Source: Lucinisca nassula
Lineage: Eukaryota > Mollusca > Bivalvia > Lucinida > Lucinidae
Length of the DNA stretch: 64,000 nucleotides
Reading direction: 5' to 3'
NCBI GenBank assembly: GCA_963580285.1
Contig: OY757011.1
Span: forward strand, 96,393,650-96,457,649
Each line of letters begins with the position of its first letter. Positions within the stretch are counted from its first letter, which is position 1. The notes beneath the pieces are model-generated. The model saw only the letters and a list, made by a program, of their open reading frames with translations, did not search any database and had not been told where the DNA came from. A program made the position numbers and the translations under genes. Below are positions 32,226 to 42,849 of the stretch, piece after piece.

Positions 32226-32365
32226 ACCTGCTGCAAGGACAGCAGGCCTTGTCCAACTGTAAAACCAATATCAAGTGAACGTTTTACGAGGGACTACATG
32301 CCTTTACAATGTCTCATTTGGACGCTATGCAAGCTGGGCTACCAGCTCATTACTATTGAAAAAAA
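32226..32365 (+). repeat. Dispersed repeat, left part, paralogue of 38105-38199
   Basis: CATGCCTTTACAATGTCTCA, TTTGGACGCTATGCA and AGCTGGGCTACCA match 38130-38180. It continues at 32645 after an A1 insertion. Confidence 0.75.
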
Positions 32366-32644
32366 CATTGCGAAAACACGCCTATACAAATACTTTGCTA
32401 ATTTTACCACCGAAAATGAAACATTTTCAGACGAAAAATTGTAATATTTTTCTTATTTCTGCCCACAACATAGATTGTAGATACTCGTTAGAACCGCCTC
32501 GTCGAGGCGGTTCTAACGAGTACCAACAATATATGTTTTTGAGCAGAAATAAGAAAAGTAATGTATACGCCTGCAAACCCCAGTTTTACTATGTAGAAGT
32601 GGGGTTTAAAGGGGTCAATATTATATAGGCATGTTTTCGTGATG
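32366..32644 (+). mobile_element. A1 palindromic element, complete copy with matching empty site
   Basis: It starts CATTGCGAAAACACGCC and ends GGCATGTTTTCGTGATG, with an intact hairpin (GCCTCGTCGAGGC). The flanking paralogue at 38105-38275 lacks the element. Confidence 0.9.
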
Positions 32645-32719
32645 ACATATATTCATCTCGAACAAGTGTTATGGTCCCAAGGGTATTCGAGTTATTAAAG
32701 TTCGACGGTAGTTGTTTGT
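32645..32719 (+). repeat. Dispersed repeat, right part, paralogue of 38200-38270
   Basis: ACATATATTCATCTCGAACA, TATGG.CCCAA.GGTATT and GTTCGACGGTAGTTG match 38199-38270. Confidence 0.75.
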
Positions 32720-32796
32720 TTGGTTTGTCGTTTAACGTCCCCGTCAACACTGTAAAGGTCATTTTGGAGACGCTGCTTCCTTTTGAGTGCCAACGT
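32720..32796 (-). mobile_element. SINE S5, 3' fragment
   Basis: The reversed tail TTTAACGTCCCCGTCAACAC and CATTTTGGAGACGCTGCTTCC are present; the rest is absent. Confidence 0.8.
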
Positions 32797-33842
32797 CATT
32801 TACTGGAAAGTGCCAAACGTACAACGTTACACTGCGTCTTGTATATCAGTCTTAGCAACGTCAGTGGAACCAAACTGAACGCGACGTTATCCAGATGACG
32901 TTCATTTATTTCCCGCGGGGTCTTTCAAAAAGTATCCGGCAACTTGCATAGATATCTTGCACTTCTATTATGGATTATTATTTTCACATTATCACGTAAC
33001 GAATGGTATGGCAGTGCTTTGTACACCTTTTTTAGAGATCAAACGCATTTTACATCATTGAGTGTAAATGCAGTTATCGAAGACGCAGAAATGCATCTTT
33101 GGATGCTGTCATCATTTTTCTTAGGGTTTGAACACGACAAAACAATGTTTGCTATTGTGAAAAATGAAAAATAAGAAAATAGACTTATCATAATGAAGTA
33201 AGAAAGAAAGGAATAAAGAAATAAAATTGCTGCACTTGAGACAATAGCTTTTTGCTGGGTTGTTTGTCTCATTCATTGTTTGTCGCATTAATTGTATTCT
33301 ATATGTTGACCTCACAGGCTCATATAGAAGAATGTATTTTCCCCTTGGCCTTGCCCCATCAATTGTTCAAATTACTAGGTATTTTAGATAATTTTGGGGG
33401 TAAGTAAATGAAGCGCACTCCTGACCGACTTCTTTTCGAAGCAGAGAACCACATAATATTATATACACCAACTTCACAGCAACGGACTTTCTCACTGGTA
33501 TCTACGGAATCAGTTCCTAGCCACAATGGAGAAAATAATAAATGCACTTCTAGAATCTGAAATTTATTCAGACCTTGCATTCCTCTGAACAATCGTATCG
33601 AATTCGAAGTGACGGTCGGATCTGGTAATCATTTTTTCACCACTTTGTCACCATGTAACAAAACAGAATTGTTCGTACGATCAGCGAAGACTCAAATCAG
33701 CCTTTGCGTTGTATAGAAAGTTTCAATGTGGCGGACAGCGATGATTCAGGTCAGATTTGGCCTATAAAATATGCGTCATTTTTAGATGCACAGTCCTGTT
33801 TTTCGTGCGTTGGCTCAAATGATAATGTAAAAACGAAGCACG
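32797..33842. other. unassigned sequence
   Basis: Frames of about 75 codons (32944-33174 plus, 33039-33272 minus, 33359-33592 minus) overlap and have no recognisable domains. Nothing repetitive is identified by eye. This is one of the longest unassigned stretches. Confidence 0.35.
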
Positions 33843-34120
33843 ACGGGCCTCCATGGCCTAGTGGTTAAAATCGCTGACTCTTGATCATTAGGTCTCTCGC
33901 CGCTGTGGTTGATGGTTCGAGCCTCGCTCGGGTCATATGTGAGACGCCAAGTTCTGCAACGGAAGGTCAGGTGGCTTTTCTCCGGGTACTCCGGTTTTCG
34001 CTCACCTCTGATTAACGATCGGCTCGATATGAGTGAAATAATCTTGAAAGGGCCGTAAAACCAAATCCATCCCCCCCCCAAAAAAAAAATAAATAAATAA
34101 AATAATTGAAAAAAAAAAAC
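33843..34120 (+). mobile_element. SINE S2, full length, 11-bp TSD
   Basis: The tRNA-like head (GGCCTAGTGGTTAAAATCGC; GGTTCGAGCC), body and tail AAAGGGCCGTAAAACC are followed by a long A/T-rich tail (34080-34120). TSD AACGAAGcACG / AACGAAGaACG at 33832-33842 and 34121-34131, one mismatch. The minus-strand open frame across it is a by-product. Confidence 0.9.
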
Positions 34121-34224
34121 AACGAAGAACGCCCGTTCTTTCTGCTGTACAATTTGAAGGTGGTCAAGAAAAAAAATGTTACGGTTAACGTGAAAAGAAA
34201 GGCAGCGAAGGTTCAGAGTGCAGA

Positions 34225-34395
34225 TTATATTTTCTTTTCGTTTGGGATCATTGAGCCCATCCTGGTTACATTGAAAATCAGATACCACTCAAGCCGGCGC
34301 TAGGGTTGTAAGCAGCCTTGCAAACTAGATTGCTGTATATGAAGAGACTCAATAAAACCGATCTCCGATTTTCGCTCTATTATATGTTCTTTGTT
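34225..34395 (+). repeat. Relative of the Penelope-like remnant at 60990-61160
   Basis: TTTTCTTTTCGTTTGGGATC, ATTGAGCCCATCCTGG and TGTTCTTTGTTTCC correspond in order to 61012-61160. The ribozyme-like core is absent here. AGACTCAATAAAACCGA also recurs near 51030. Confidence 0.45.
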
Positions 34396-34545
34396 TCCAA
34401 AGGCAACCTTTTAGATTTTTATTTTGAGATCTTATTTGTGTATATCGATTTAAATTTGAAACCCGCAGATTACACGAAAAATTAATTTCGTCCTTTTCTG
34501 AGTTTCAGAAATGGTGAGTGAAATTAGGATTCAACAAAATCTCTA

Positions 34546-34705
34546 CTAGAAGTAGATATGCTACTCGCCTTATAAATCAGGGGTCGAGGGTACGATCCCG
34601 GGCTTCTCTAGACTGTCTGACGAGTCTTTAAACCGAGGTCCCGTACCCGTATGTCCTTAACTGTTGGTGGGACCTAATACTCAAACACACGTACTCACTT
34701 GCAAA
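34546..34705 (+). mobile_element. SINE S3, 5' end eroded
   Basis: ATGCTACTCGCCTTATAAAT, GGTACGATCCCGGGCTTC, GAGGTCCCGTACCCGTATG and CTGTTGGTGGGACCTAA match S3 at 20922. Confidence 0.8.
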
Positions 34706-34860
34706 AATATCTAGCTCTATCTAACTCTCTAGGGATAAAATGTAAGCAGGGATTATCCTTAATAGCGACAATAACACATAAAATAAAATAAGAAAATGAA
34801 ACAGTATAAGGTCGCAACGTGTGCACCAAAGACCATTTCACACGGTATTACATGTAACGA
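34706..34860. other. unassigned sequence
   Basis: No assignable feature. Confidence 0.3.
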
Positions 34861-35155
34861 ATGCATAGACTATTGTTGCTTATTCGACCTGCCTCACTGA
34901 TGCAATATCCATCGAGTACATAGACTCCTGGAGCTCCGTCGCACTACACTAATGATGTGATGCCAATGGGTTTTTGTTGCTCGCTCGAACTGCCTCTGTG
35001 ATTTGGTACTAACGCTTGCATCCATTCCGGTGCTCGTTCGAACTGTCTAATAAAATTTGAGTTGGCTCTATCGAGTACCCACTACCTATGTTCGTATGCA
35101 AAAGTAAGAAAAGTAATGTAAACCCTTCCCTTTATAAAGTGGAACTTAGTAGAGT
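34861..35155. mobile_element. A elements, eroded fragments
   Basis: Hairpin-like phrases TCGACCTGCCTCACTG and GCTCGTTCGAACTGTC, the right arm ATCGAGTACCCACTACCTATG and a right outer arm to AAAGTGGAACTT are recognisable; order and ends are damaged. Confidence 0.4.
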
Positions 35156-35471
35156 ATAGACTACGTCATAAGTGTAATTGATTATTAAAAACACTGTCAT
35201 GGTTTTGTCCTCAGTGGATGTGTAGGCCCCTTCTAAAGCTCTGGCACTCGTATCGTGTTCTTGACCTCTGTCCATGCATTCTTCTTGAACAAACGACCTG
35301 ACAAAATATTCAATTGACAGAGCGAGAAGTTGCGGGAAATTCTGAGGCTGTCCAACCCCGAAACAAGCAATAAGTGTCTTCCACAGCCCGAAACACAAGA
35401 AAGAAAACAGCGCGAAGGGCCCTGCATCCATCCCACCCAACGCTCTTGCGTATGAGCTCTAGCAATTTATC
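35156..35471 (-). other. Unrecognised open frame, possible exon or retro-fragment
   Basis: A minus-strand frame of 102 codons (35132-35440) lies in a locally GC-richer, repeat-free stretch, unlike most open frames here. I recognise no domain. A second frame of 67 codons overlaps it. It may be chance, a host exon or a decayed element; no splice or promoter evidence can be given. Confidence 0.2.
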
Positions 35472-35480
35472 TCTTAAATG

Positions 35481-35802
35481 TTTCGGCCGGCTTAGGTAGC
35501 TCAGTCGGATGCGCGTCTTACTGCTGATCAGGCGGGCGCGGATTCGATACCTGCCGGGTCCGCAACATTCTTTTGTGGAGACGTGATCATGAAATCTTGA
35601 TCATGAAATCTTCTCTACGGTCATTTTCTGCCTTCCGCTGATTCAAGAAGGGCAATTGTGAGTTTCCGGCGAAACAATTTTCACTGTACTGGTCAACCGC
35701 TTACATATAAGCCTGCCCAGGAAGTGTGGGTAGATAAAATGGCCGGCTAAATAATGACCTAAAATAATGTTGACTGGGCCGTTTAACTCCAGTACAAACA
35801 AA
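35481..35802 (+). mobile_element. SINE S4 (tRNA-derived), full length, 9-bp TSD
   Basis: Head: GTAGCTCAGTCGGATGCGCG (A box) and GGATTCGATACC (B box), with an anticodon-loop-like CTGCTGA. Body: CTGATTCAAGAAGGGC, ACTGGTCAACCGCTTACA, AAGCCTGCCCAGG; tail TGTTGACTGGGCCGTTTAAC and CAAACAAATC. TSD TCTTAAATG at 35472-35480 and 35803-35811. Confidence 0.9.
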
Positions 35803-35811
35803 TCTTAAATG

Positions 35812-35995
35812 CTTCTTTTGTGGATATTTTACGAATATCGTTTATGATGTCGAGTATTTCTTGTAACTTTTGTCGAAGTTCTTTTTTATTGGTGCGTGTG
35901 CATTTAAATTCATCTTATAGTGGGATGTCAAACCGGAGGATCCGATACATGTAGGCCCTGCGGAAGAACATATAAAAGAAACGATCCAAATCCAA
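35812..35995. other. unassigned sequence
   Basis: No assignable feature. Confidence 0.3.
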
Positions 35996-36057
35996 ATGCC
36001 ATTTCTCTCTTCCTCTCTCTCTCTCGCTCTCTCTCGCTCTCTCTCTCTGCCTGTCTG

Positions 36058-36094
<37 letters not shown>

Positions 36095-36128
36095 GTCTCT
36101 CTATCTCCCCTCTCTCTCTCTCTCTCTC

Positions 36129-36163
<35 letters not shown>

Positions 36164-36170
36164 ATGTTCT
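35996..36170. repeat. (CT)n microsatellite with CTGT interruptions
   Basis: About 170 bp of CT repeats with short CTGT and CTAT interruptions. Frames through it encode Ser/Leu runs and are not genes. Confidence 0.95.
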
Positions 36171-36602
36171 GTTTCCAGAGTATACGTATGAAACGATTGA
36201 TGAAGATTGAGCCGCAGCTGACAAAACCAACACAATCTCCAGTGCGACAGGTGAAGATTTAGTTCAGCCTCGACAGTCTCTTCATTATGCACTCAGTCGG
36301 TAGCTAAGAACAAGGTTTCTTTTTGAGGGCAGCAAAGACTGCTCGATGGTCGCACAATGTCATTTTGTGGGCTTTGTTATGCAGGGGCTCAATCTTCCGT
36401 GTTTCATTTGTATTCTGTATTATTTTGTTTAACTTGTCTTTCCATTTTTAATTTATTTGTATTTCATTTGTTTAAAATATCATATACATGTATGGAGTTC
36501 ATAATGATGTGCCAAAATTGTGCCTGTCACTCTACTCTGTATTTAGATAAAGATTTCAAACTATCACGTGTAGAGGACCCATGGTTGGAGCAATTTATGT
36601 GA
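36171..36602. other. unassigned sequence
   Basis: An 81-codon plus-strand frame (36357-36602) is cysteine-rich and hydrophobic but unrecognised. Confidence 0.3.
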
Positions 36603-36877
36603 TATCACGTTAACAAGTCCATGTAATGAATATTTCTCTAAGCCCCACTTTATATACAGAAAAGTGGGGTTTACGGCGATATACATTAATATCTCTATTT
36701 CTGCTCCAAGCCATAGATTGTAGGTTCAATGGACAGTTCTAATTAGTACCTTGCATCTATGTTTGTTGTAAAAAAAAAACAAGAAGAATATCACAAATTT
36801 TCACCAGAAAAAATGTCCGTTTTTTTTTTTTAGATATGAACAATGCACTGTACGTCATACGGTGTGTTCACGTAATG
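36603..36877 (-). mobile_element. A2 element, eroded centre
   Basis: It starts TATCACGTTAACAAGTCC and ends ACGGTGTGTTCACGTAATG. The hairpin is damaged (GGACAGTTCTAATTAGTACC). SINE S2 follows directly. Confidence 0.7.
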
Positions 36878-36884
36878 GCGTCAT

Positions 36885-37119
36885 TTTTTTTTTTTTTTTT
36901 GGTTTTGGTTTTACGGCCCTTTCACGACTATTTCACTCATATCGAGCCAATCGTTAATCGGGGGTGGGCGAAAATCGGAGTACCCGGAGAAAAACCACCT
37001 GGCCTACCGTTGCAGAACTTGGCGTCTCACATGTGACCCAAGCGAGGCTCGAACCCACAGCGGTGAGAGACCTAATGATTAAGAGTCAGCGCTCTTATCC
37101 ACTAGGCCACGGAAGCCCG
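36885..37119 (-). mobile_element. SINE S2, full length, minus strand
   Basis: T tract, reversed tail GGTTTTACGGCCCTTTCACG, body and complete head (GGCTTCCGTGGCCTAGTGGA on the minus strand). Flanks ATGGCGTCAT and ATGACATCAA may be an eroded TSD. Confidence 0.85.
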
Positions 37120-37886
37120 TTATGACATCAATCTTATAGCTGATTATTTATATATATATAAAAAGAACTTGTTAGTTGTGCTGAAGATGAATATGAAGGC
37201 TCAGAACAATGAAACACTGTTTTGGTTCAGAAAGCATGATTCAAAGTTTGGAGAAATAACCGCTCGACAGTGAACGATATGAGAAGCATTGACTATCAAA
37301 GTAAAGTTTAAAAAAGCGCTAAGCTAAAAAGCACGGACGAATATAAAAATACCTCAGTGTTTCTAAAGCCGTTTTGGCTTTATTACGGACGAATTAGAAA
37401 CGAAGCGAATACCGCAGGTACTAAAATCTTTATCTGTGTAGTGTCATTTTGTCCCCATGAAAACACATATTGCCGATAGGAAATACGTTCTTTTGCCAAA
37501 TACAATGAAATAACTGGTTCGCTTTTTCGTTACGCACTTTTGAAACAACCACCCGCTAAATGACGCGACGTAAGCGTTTATTTTGCCGCCGTACGTCAAA
37601 CGATGACGTTACTTGACAACAAGCGGGAAAACAAAAGAAAAATATAGCATAGGGTATGTGTCATTCATCGGAAATAGTACTCATCTCGGTGTGCGTGCGA
37701 TTAAACGAACACACGAACTTTATATTAGAATGTTTTATCTTCAGAAATCTACCATACACAGACATCTCTCTCCTTGAAATCTACGAGAAACCTTCCTTCC
37801 AAAATGGGCCCAAAATGGGCCCGTTGGCACTCAAAGAGGTACAACGGTGGGCCCAAAAAGGGCCCGTTGGCAAACTAAGGGTTAAC
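37120..37886. other. unassigned sequence
   Basis: It contains a local repeat of GGGCCCAAAATGGGCCCGTT and GGGCCCAAAAAGGGCCCGTT (37806-37870) and several ACGTC/GACGT sites near 37560-37610. No gene. Confidence 0.35.
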
Positions 37887-38104
37887 CCGACATTGAGATG
37901 AAATGACTTCTCAAGTGCTGCCGCCCAATGAACCTATAGGGTTTATTAGCATGGACGGTCCGACTCGCACCGCTATGCCTGGGCAGGCTTAGATCCTCTA
38001 AGGTGTTTACCAGTACTCGTGTGCGGGTCGGTTTCAGCTCTGCGTGGAAACATTATGCAGCCCATCTATTTCTTCAAGCCCCGATGTGCGGGGGCCGCCG
38101 GTCT
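37887..38104 (-). mobile_element. SINE S5, 3' tail missing
   Basis: On the plus strand it runs ATTGAGATGAAATGACTTC, GGGTTTATTAGCATGGACGG, GGCAGGCTTAGATCCTCTAA, TTTCAGCTCTGCGTGGAAAC and TTCTTCAAGCCCCGATG. The GGGACGTTAAA tail is absent. Confidence 0.8.
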
Positions 38105-38275
38105 GTTCTACATCGTTTGACAAGGGATTTCATGCCTTTACAATGTCTCATTTGGACGCTATGCACAGCTGGGCTACCAATTCAATATTATTGAAAAAAC
38201 ATATATTCATCTCGAACAAGATTTATGGCCCCAAAGGTATTAGAGTTATTATTATTCGACGGTAGTTGAATATGA
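38105..38275 (+). repeat. Dispersed repeat, uninterrupted paralogue (A1 empty site)
   Basis: This is the continuous version of the sequence that flanks the A1 element at 32366-32644. At 38199/38200 the sequence reads straight from TTGAAAAAA into CATATATTCATC. Confidence 0.8.
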
Positions 38276-39320
38276 AGCATTATTATATACCCAGAAAATG
38301 TCCCGTTTACTTTGTACAGAAGTTACCGGTCAATATTTTTCCTTATTACATACCTACTATAGGAAAATTACATTAGAATCTTTCAATACAGGCTCATTGT
38401 ATCGCTATTTTGATGGCACAGTCACGTGACGGGGCCAAAAATCCATATACTATGGATTTTTGGCACTGCCTTACCATATTGGCACTGCTCTACTCTGTTA
38501 CTATAGCAATAGAACGTTAATGCCGTACTCCATAAGCTTCGAAATGGCTGCAGAAAAATCACTTGAAGCAATGTCAACCCGACTCCCGACTCCTGGACCT
38601 AGACAGAGCGATAGAAGACAGTGATAACAATAGATTTTGACAAAAGTCTGATATTTCGTGGCAAGCATGAAAAATGAAAAACAAACTACTTTTTAAAAGA
38701 AGTTCACTCACGATTGGGAAGCATTGTGAAGGACGTTGCTTTCAAGCACAGCAGGAATGTCCCGACATTTGAAACAATAAGGTCTTGCCAACAACCTTAA
38801 ACGAACAGATCCCTTCACTTATGAGGAGCTGGAAATTGTGCGGAAGAAATCTGTGGGAGGGAAAAATGTCCCTAAAAATTGTCTTGTATTTTAACGTAAA
38901 CAACCACCGCGACCGACTGCTACACACGGAATCGATTATGCAGTAGCTTGATGAATGACACTAAGAGCCTTTAAAATTAAAATGGTCTTCAAATAAGCAT
39001 AAAACATTCTGTAAGATACCTTAAAAAGCATTTTGTTTGAACTGCAGAAATTCTGTATTTAAAATGGCGATTTGTTTTTGTTTTGAAACTTACAGTTGCG
39101 ACGTCACTTGTGACGTTATTTGCTGCGCACTACTATGTTACTGTATTACCGTTAGTGTAGGCCTACTAATCAGTTATATATTTTAAAAGGAATTTCTTTT
39201 TTTTTCGGTGGATACCGAAAATATATCCTCAATACACTCAATGAAACGTTCCCGGCATCAACCTTTAAAAAGAAAATATTCTCTTTGCCTTCATTTCTTC
39301 ACGTTGCAATATAACTATGC
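38276..39320. other. unassigned sequence with a perfect hairpin
   Basis: A hairpin with 13-bp arms GCCAAAAATCCAT / ATGGATTTTTGGC spans 38437-38466, followed by GGCACTGC repeats. No gene recognised. Confidence 0.4.
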
Positions 39321-39460
39321 TATATAAATGATGTAATAAAGAGGTTATGATATGGTGAAGTTGCGCCTAAAGCTCTCGGGCCAATATGACATACCGGTGC
39401 CAATATGACTTAGAGGCACACCTTTACCATATAATAACCTCTATATATTGCCCGTAGTCA
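39321..39460. repeat. MITE-like palindrome, AGAGGTTAT arms
   Basis: Arms AAAGAGGTTATGATATGGTG and ACCATATAATAACCTCT flank inner CGCCTAA / TTAGAGGC and GGGCCAATATGAC / GTGCCAATATGAC phrases. Confidence 0.6.
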
Positions 39461-39944
39461 AGTTCACATTGCCCGTAGATAAGCCGTCAAGTTCACAATA
39501 CAACTACTTTCAAATTTGTCCATTTCTATACTAAAAATCGGCAGCCATCTTGTTGTGCGTATCCTAAAACAAAACGAATATAGGCTGTAACAAGATTATA
39601 AAGCGCATTTTATGCTAGCAAATATGTCCTGTAATCTGTAAAGATATACAATAACTTCTTGTAGGAAACCTGGAGTATTTTGAATGAAACAAAACGAACA
39701 CTTCGGTAAAAATGGCGTCCTACGTTGGGAAACGTCAATGTTTTAATGACGTCACATCCGCCAATGTAAACGTCCTCACTTTGGCGCCATTGGGCGTAGT
39801 TTTTCATTGTGTACGAAGACACTTAACGACCTTCCTTTTTTTTGCCATTTCAAACCACTTAAAAGTTGTATAATCTTATTTTACGTTCAGATTTCTATGC
39901 CAGGCTATCCTGAATTCTGCAGACAGACCAAGTTCTGGGTATAT
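39461..39944. other. unassigned sequence
   Basis: No assignable feature; a short GACGTCA site lies near 39751. Confidence 0.3.
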
Positions 39945-40082
39945 AATAAAAAGGTTATTGACTTTATATTGTGAAATATTCGGCACTCTTTCATATGACG
40001 GAGACGCACTCGCAAGTTCGTGCGTCCTTCGCCATATGAACTCGTGCCGAATATTACACAATATATAGTCAATAACATATAA
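39945..40082. repeat. Palindrome with CG-rich centre
   Basis: Arms GGTTATTGACTTTATATTGTG / CACAATATATAGTCAATAAC, AATATTCGGCAC / GTGCCGAATATT and TTCATATG / CATATGAA surround a centre rich in CG (GACGCACTCGCAAGTTCGTGCG). Confidence 0.85.
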
Positions 40083-40451
40083 TTATTCAGACTTAGGTCT
40101 AGTTTAGTTTCATAAGAAAACGGCTACCACGCCTGTTAGTTGTCTGAATGATTGCATGTTACGCTTTCATTTCAGCAAATTTAACGCTTGTCATTACCAA
40201 AGGGCATAGGAACAAACTTGCCATTCTGTAAACCAAGACTATTTCCTCGCAAATGGACATTTAATGTCCTTGTTTCCGACACATAATCATTCGAATAGTA
40301 TCTATTCAACCAAGGCTGCACGAAGGCTGTTCAAAATATAATGTCTGTTTCATTGTTTCTCCTTTATTGCGAATGTTAAAATCTTGTACTGAATTCACCT
40401 TTTACGATTGCCAATCTATTTTTCGCAACAATTTTCATACTGTTTAATGGG
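40083..40451. other. unassigned sequence
   Basis: No assignable feature. Confidence 0.3.
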
Positions 40452-40728
40452 CATCACGAAAACATGCCTATATAAGTTGACCCCCTTGAACCCCACTTTT
40501 ATACAGTAAAACTGGAGTTTACAGGAGTAAACCTTATTTTTCTTATTTCTGCTCTAAAATATAGATTGTTGGCACTCGTTACAACCGCCTCGATGAGGCG
40601 GTTCTAACGAATACCCACAATCTATATATTGAGCAGAAATTAGAAAATATCACAATTTTTCATCTTAAAATGTTCGTTTTTCGGCGGTAAAAATTACAAT
40701 AGATTTGTATAGGCGTGCTTTCGAAATG
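40452..40728 (-). mobile_element. A1 palindromic element, complete copy
   Basis: It starts CATCACGAAAACATGCC and ends AGGCGTGCTTTCGAAATG. The hairpin (GCCTCGATGAGGC) is intact, and GGG occurs on both outer sides. Confidence 0.9.
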
Positions 40729-40835
40729 GGGAAGATAAGAGGAAAAGTACTCTCACAGATGGCGCTGATGTACTAAGAGTTATTCCTGTGCTTCTGCTGG
40801 ATTTATTTTGTTTATCAATTATTTATTTTATTTAC

Positions 40836-41012
40836 GAAATAGATCAGCTCTAATTGTGATTTGTTGAGTAATAAATCACAGTTTGAATGTCAGTTATAAA
40901 GTAGATCAAATCACGAGCGCGTCGCGCGCGTGATTTGTCTATTTACAAGTGACCGACAAACTCAGTTTTATTACTCAACAAATCACGAACTAGAGCTGAT
41001 CTATTTCGATTC
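40836..41012. repeat. Palindrome with CGCGTCGCGCGCG centre
   Basis: Arms AAATAGATCAGCTCTA / TAGAGCTGATCTATTT, GTGATTTGTTGAGTAATAAA / TTTATTACTCAACAAATCAC and AAATCACGAGCGCG / CGCGCGTGATTT. Confidence 0.9.
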
Positions 41013-41195
41013 TAACAGGCTGAAAATAGGCAATAATGCTGTTGTTTCCTTCAAAAGCTCACAACTTTTCGCCATTGTTAGAAGAAATCCCGCTAATATT
41101 ATCGACTGAAGCACATGCATTTTACATACTACAGGTCATTAATATGTCAACATGCCATTATAATATATAGTGTATAACAAGAAAAATATTGTACT
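41013..41195. other. unassigned sequence
   Basis: No assignable feature. Confidence 0.3.
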
Positions 41196-41350
41196 CTTCT
41201 TGTTTTATTTATTTATTTATTTCTGCTCAAAAGTTAGATTTTGAGTACCGGTTAAAACTTTGAAACCGCTCGAGGTGGTTCTAACAAGTACCCACAATCT
41301 GTGTTGAGAGCAGAAATAAGAAAAAAATGTATACTGTATCTCTGTGAACC
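41196..41350 (+). mobile_element. A element, partial
   Basis: Inner palindrome TTTCTGCTCAAAAGTTAG / GAGAGCAGAAATAAG with hairpin GAAACCGCTCGAGGTGGTTC. Outer arms are truncated, on the right by SINE S5. Confidence 0.6.
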
Positions 41351-41354
41351 CTCG

Positions 41355-41640
41355 TATACTGATACCCGCCCATTGAGGCTTGGAGAAATAGACTGGGCTG
41401 CATGGTAATTCCACACAGAGCTGAAACGGACCATACATTAGTACTGGTAAACCGCTTAGAAGGTCTAAGCCTTCCCAGGCCAAGTAGTACAAGTCAGACT
41501 CCCCATGCATTTAAATCATGTTGGTTTTATTTGGCGGAAGGGCTTGAGATGTTATTATATTTCAAAGTCCCACAAAATAGAAAGCAACATCTCCAAAATG
41601 ACCTAAATAGTGTTGACGGGAACGTTAAAAACAAAACCAT
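41355..41640 (+). mobile_element. SINE S5, near full length
   Basis: CCCGCCCATTGAGGCTTGGAG, CACAGAGCTGAAACGGACC, ACTGGTAAACCGCTTAGAAG, AAGCCTTCCCAGG and the tail TAGTGTTGACGGGAACGTTAAA are present. No clear TSD. Confidence 0.85.
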
Positions 41641-42328
41641 CGTTTACATATATACAGTGGGTATTTGACTTGTTAAACAGCAGTGATACAGGTTTCGTGA
41701 ATGACAACGTTAGGACTTATGCCCCGGGTTCTGTCCCTTTGTAGATTTTATATAAAGACGAGATTATATTCTGAGAACTTAAGAGTAGTTATGCTCTAGA
41801 GTCGGTCTAATAAGCTTATTTACACAATTAGACTTCAACAATTTAAGGCCACTAATTTGATGGTTCTTATTGTACTGCATTGAAATCATTAACACATGGT
41901 CGTTGTCAGGTCCATTTTTCATTTAAAGGGTGTCACCAGTGAGGAGGGGTGTCAGGTCTTTTCTTGTCTTTTTTTATGTAAAATTTTCTACTAGAAAAGC
42001 AGTATAGACATATATATCAGCTGCCAAATTATGCGGCCTATGACCTGGGTCTGTTCTATTTGCATATGCCCACAGATTTAAAATATAAGAAAGTTCCTAC
42101 CTGCTGGAGAGCGAAGCCTCGTGGCTGTGCCCATCCCAGGTAAGATTTTAATAAGCATATGTTTTCATATAGTGTAATCAGCCTTTGCTCTTATAGTTTT
42201 AAATAAGGTTTTTGTGCGTTTAAGTCGAAAGCAAATGTATAAGCAGACTGGATGCATGGACAGGATCCTCGACAGGATCGCGCCGAGCTTGTGTGTTTTT
42301 CTGTGCATTGGCTCATAGTACATAAAAT
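41641..42328. other. unassigned sequence
   Basis: No gene or repeat recognised. Confidence 0.35.
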
Positions 42329-42608
42329 CATCACGAAAACACGCCTATATATATTTGACCCCCTTAAACCCCACTTTTATATAGTAAAACTAGGGTTTTT
42401 CAGGGGTATGCATTAATTTTCTTATTTCTGCTCTAAAATATAGATCGTGGGTACTCGTTAGAACCGCCTCGATGAGGCGGTTCTAACGTGTACTCACAAT
42501 CTATATTTGAGCAGAAATCAGCAAAATATCACAATTTTTCATCTTAAAATTTTCGTGTTTTCGGAGGAAAATTTGACACTGTATTTGTACAGACGTGTTT
42601 TCGTTATG
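42329..42608 (-). mobile_element. A1 palindromic element, complete copy
   Basis: It starts CATCACGAAAACACGCC and ends CAGACGTGTTTTCGTTATG; the hairpin is intact. Confidence 0.9.
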
Positions 42609-42689
42609 GTTGTTCTGTGCCTTGGCCTATAGTTCATAAATTTACTAAATCTATGATGGGTATTTGATGATACGTTAGCTACAATGTAC

Positions 42690-42800
42690 CTTATTTTCCA
42701 TACAAATGTATGGTGTATAGGCATATAATAGAGGGAGATGGTTCTAATGAATACCCACAACATGCGCTTTATGCAGAAATAAGGAAAAGATATTCCCTGT
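42690..42800 (+). mobile_element. A element, fragment
   Basis: Right-arm phrases GATGGTTCTAATGAATACC and TATGCAGAAATAAGGAAAAG are present; the rest is absent. Confidence 0.5.
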
Positions 42801-42849
42801 ATGTATAACGTATCTACAGTAGCTTGAATTTTGGCCCACTCCATCCAAA

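Noticed and set aside
33815..34288. 157-codon minus-strand frame
   Set aside because: It runs through SINE S2 and its A/T-rich tail.
35996..36292. Ser/Leu-rich frames and a charged minus frame
   Set aside because: They are encoded by the CT microsatellite.
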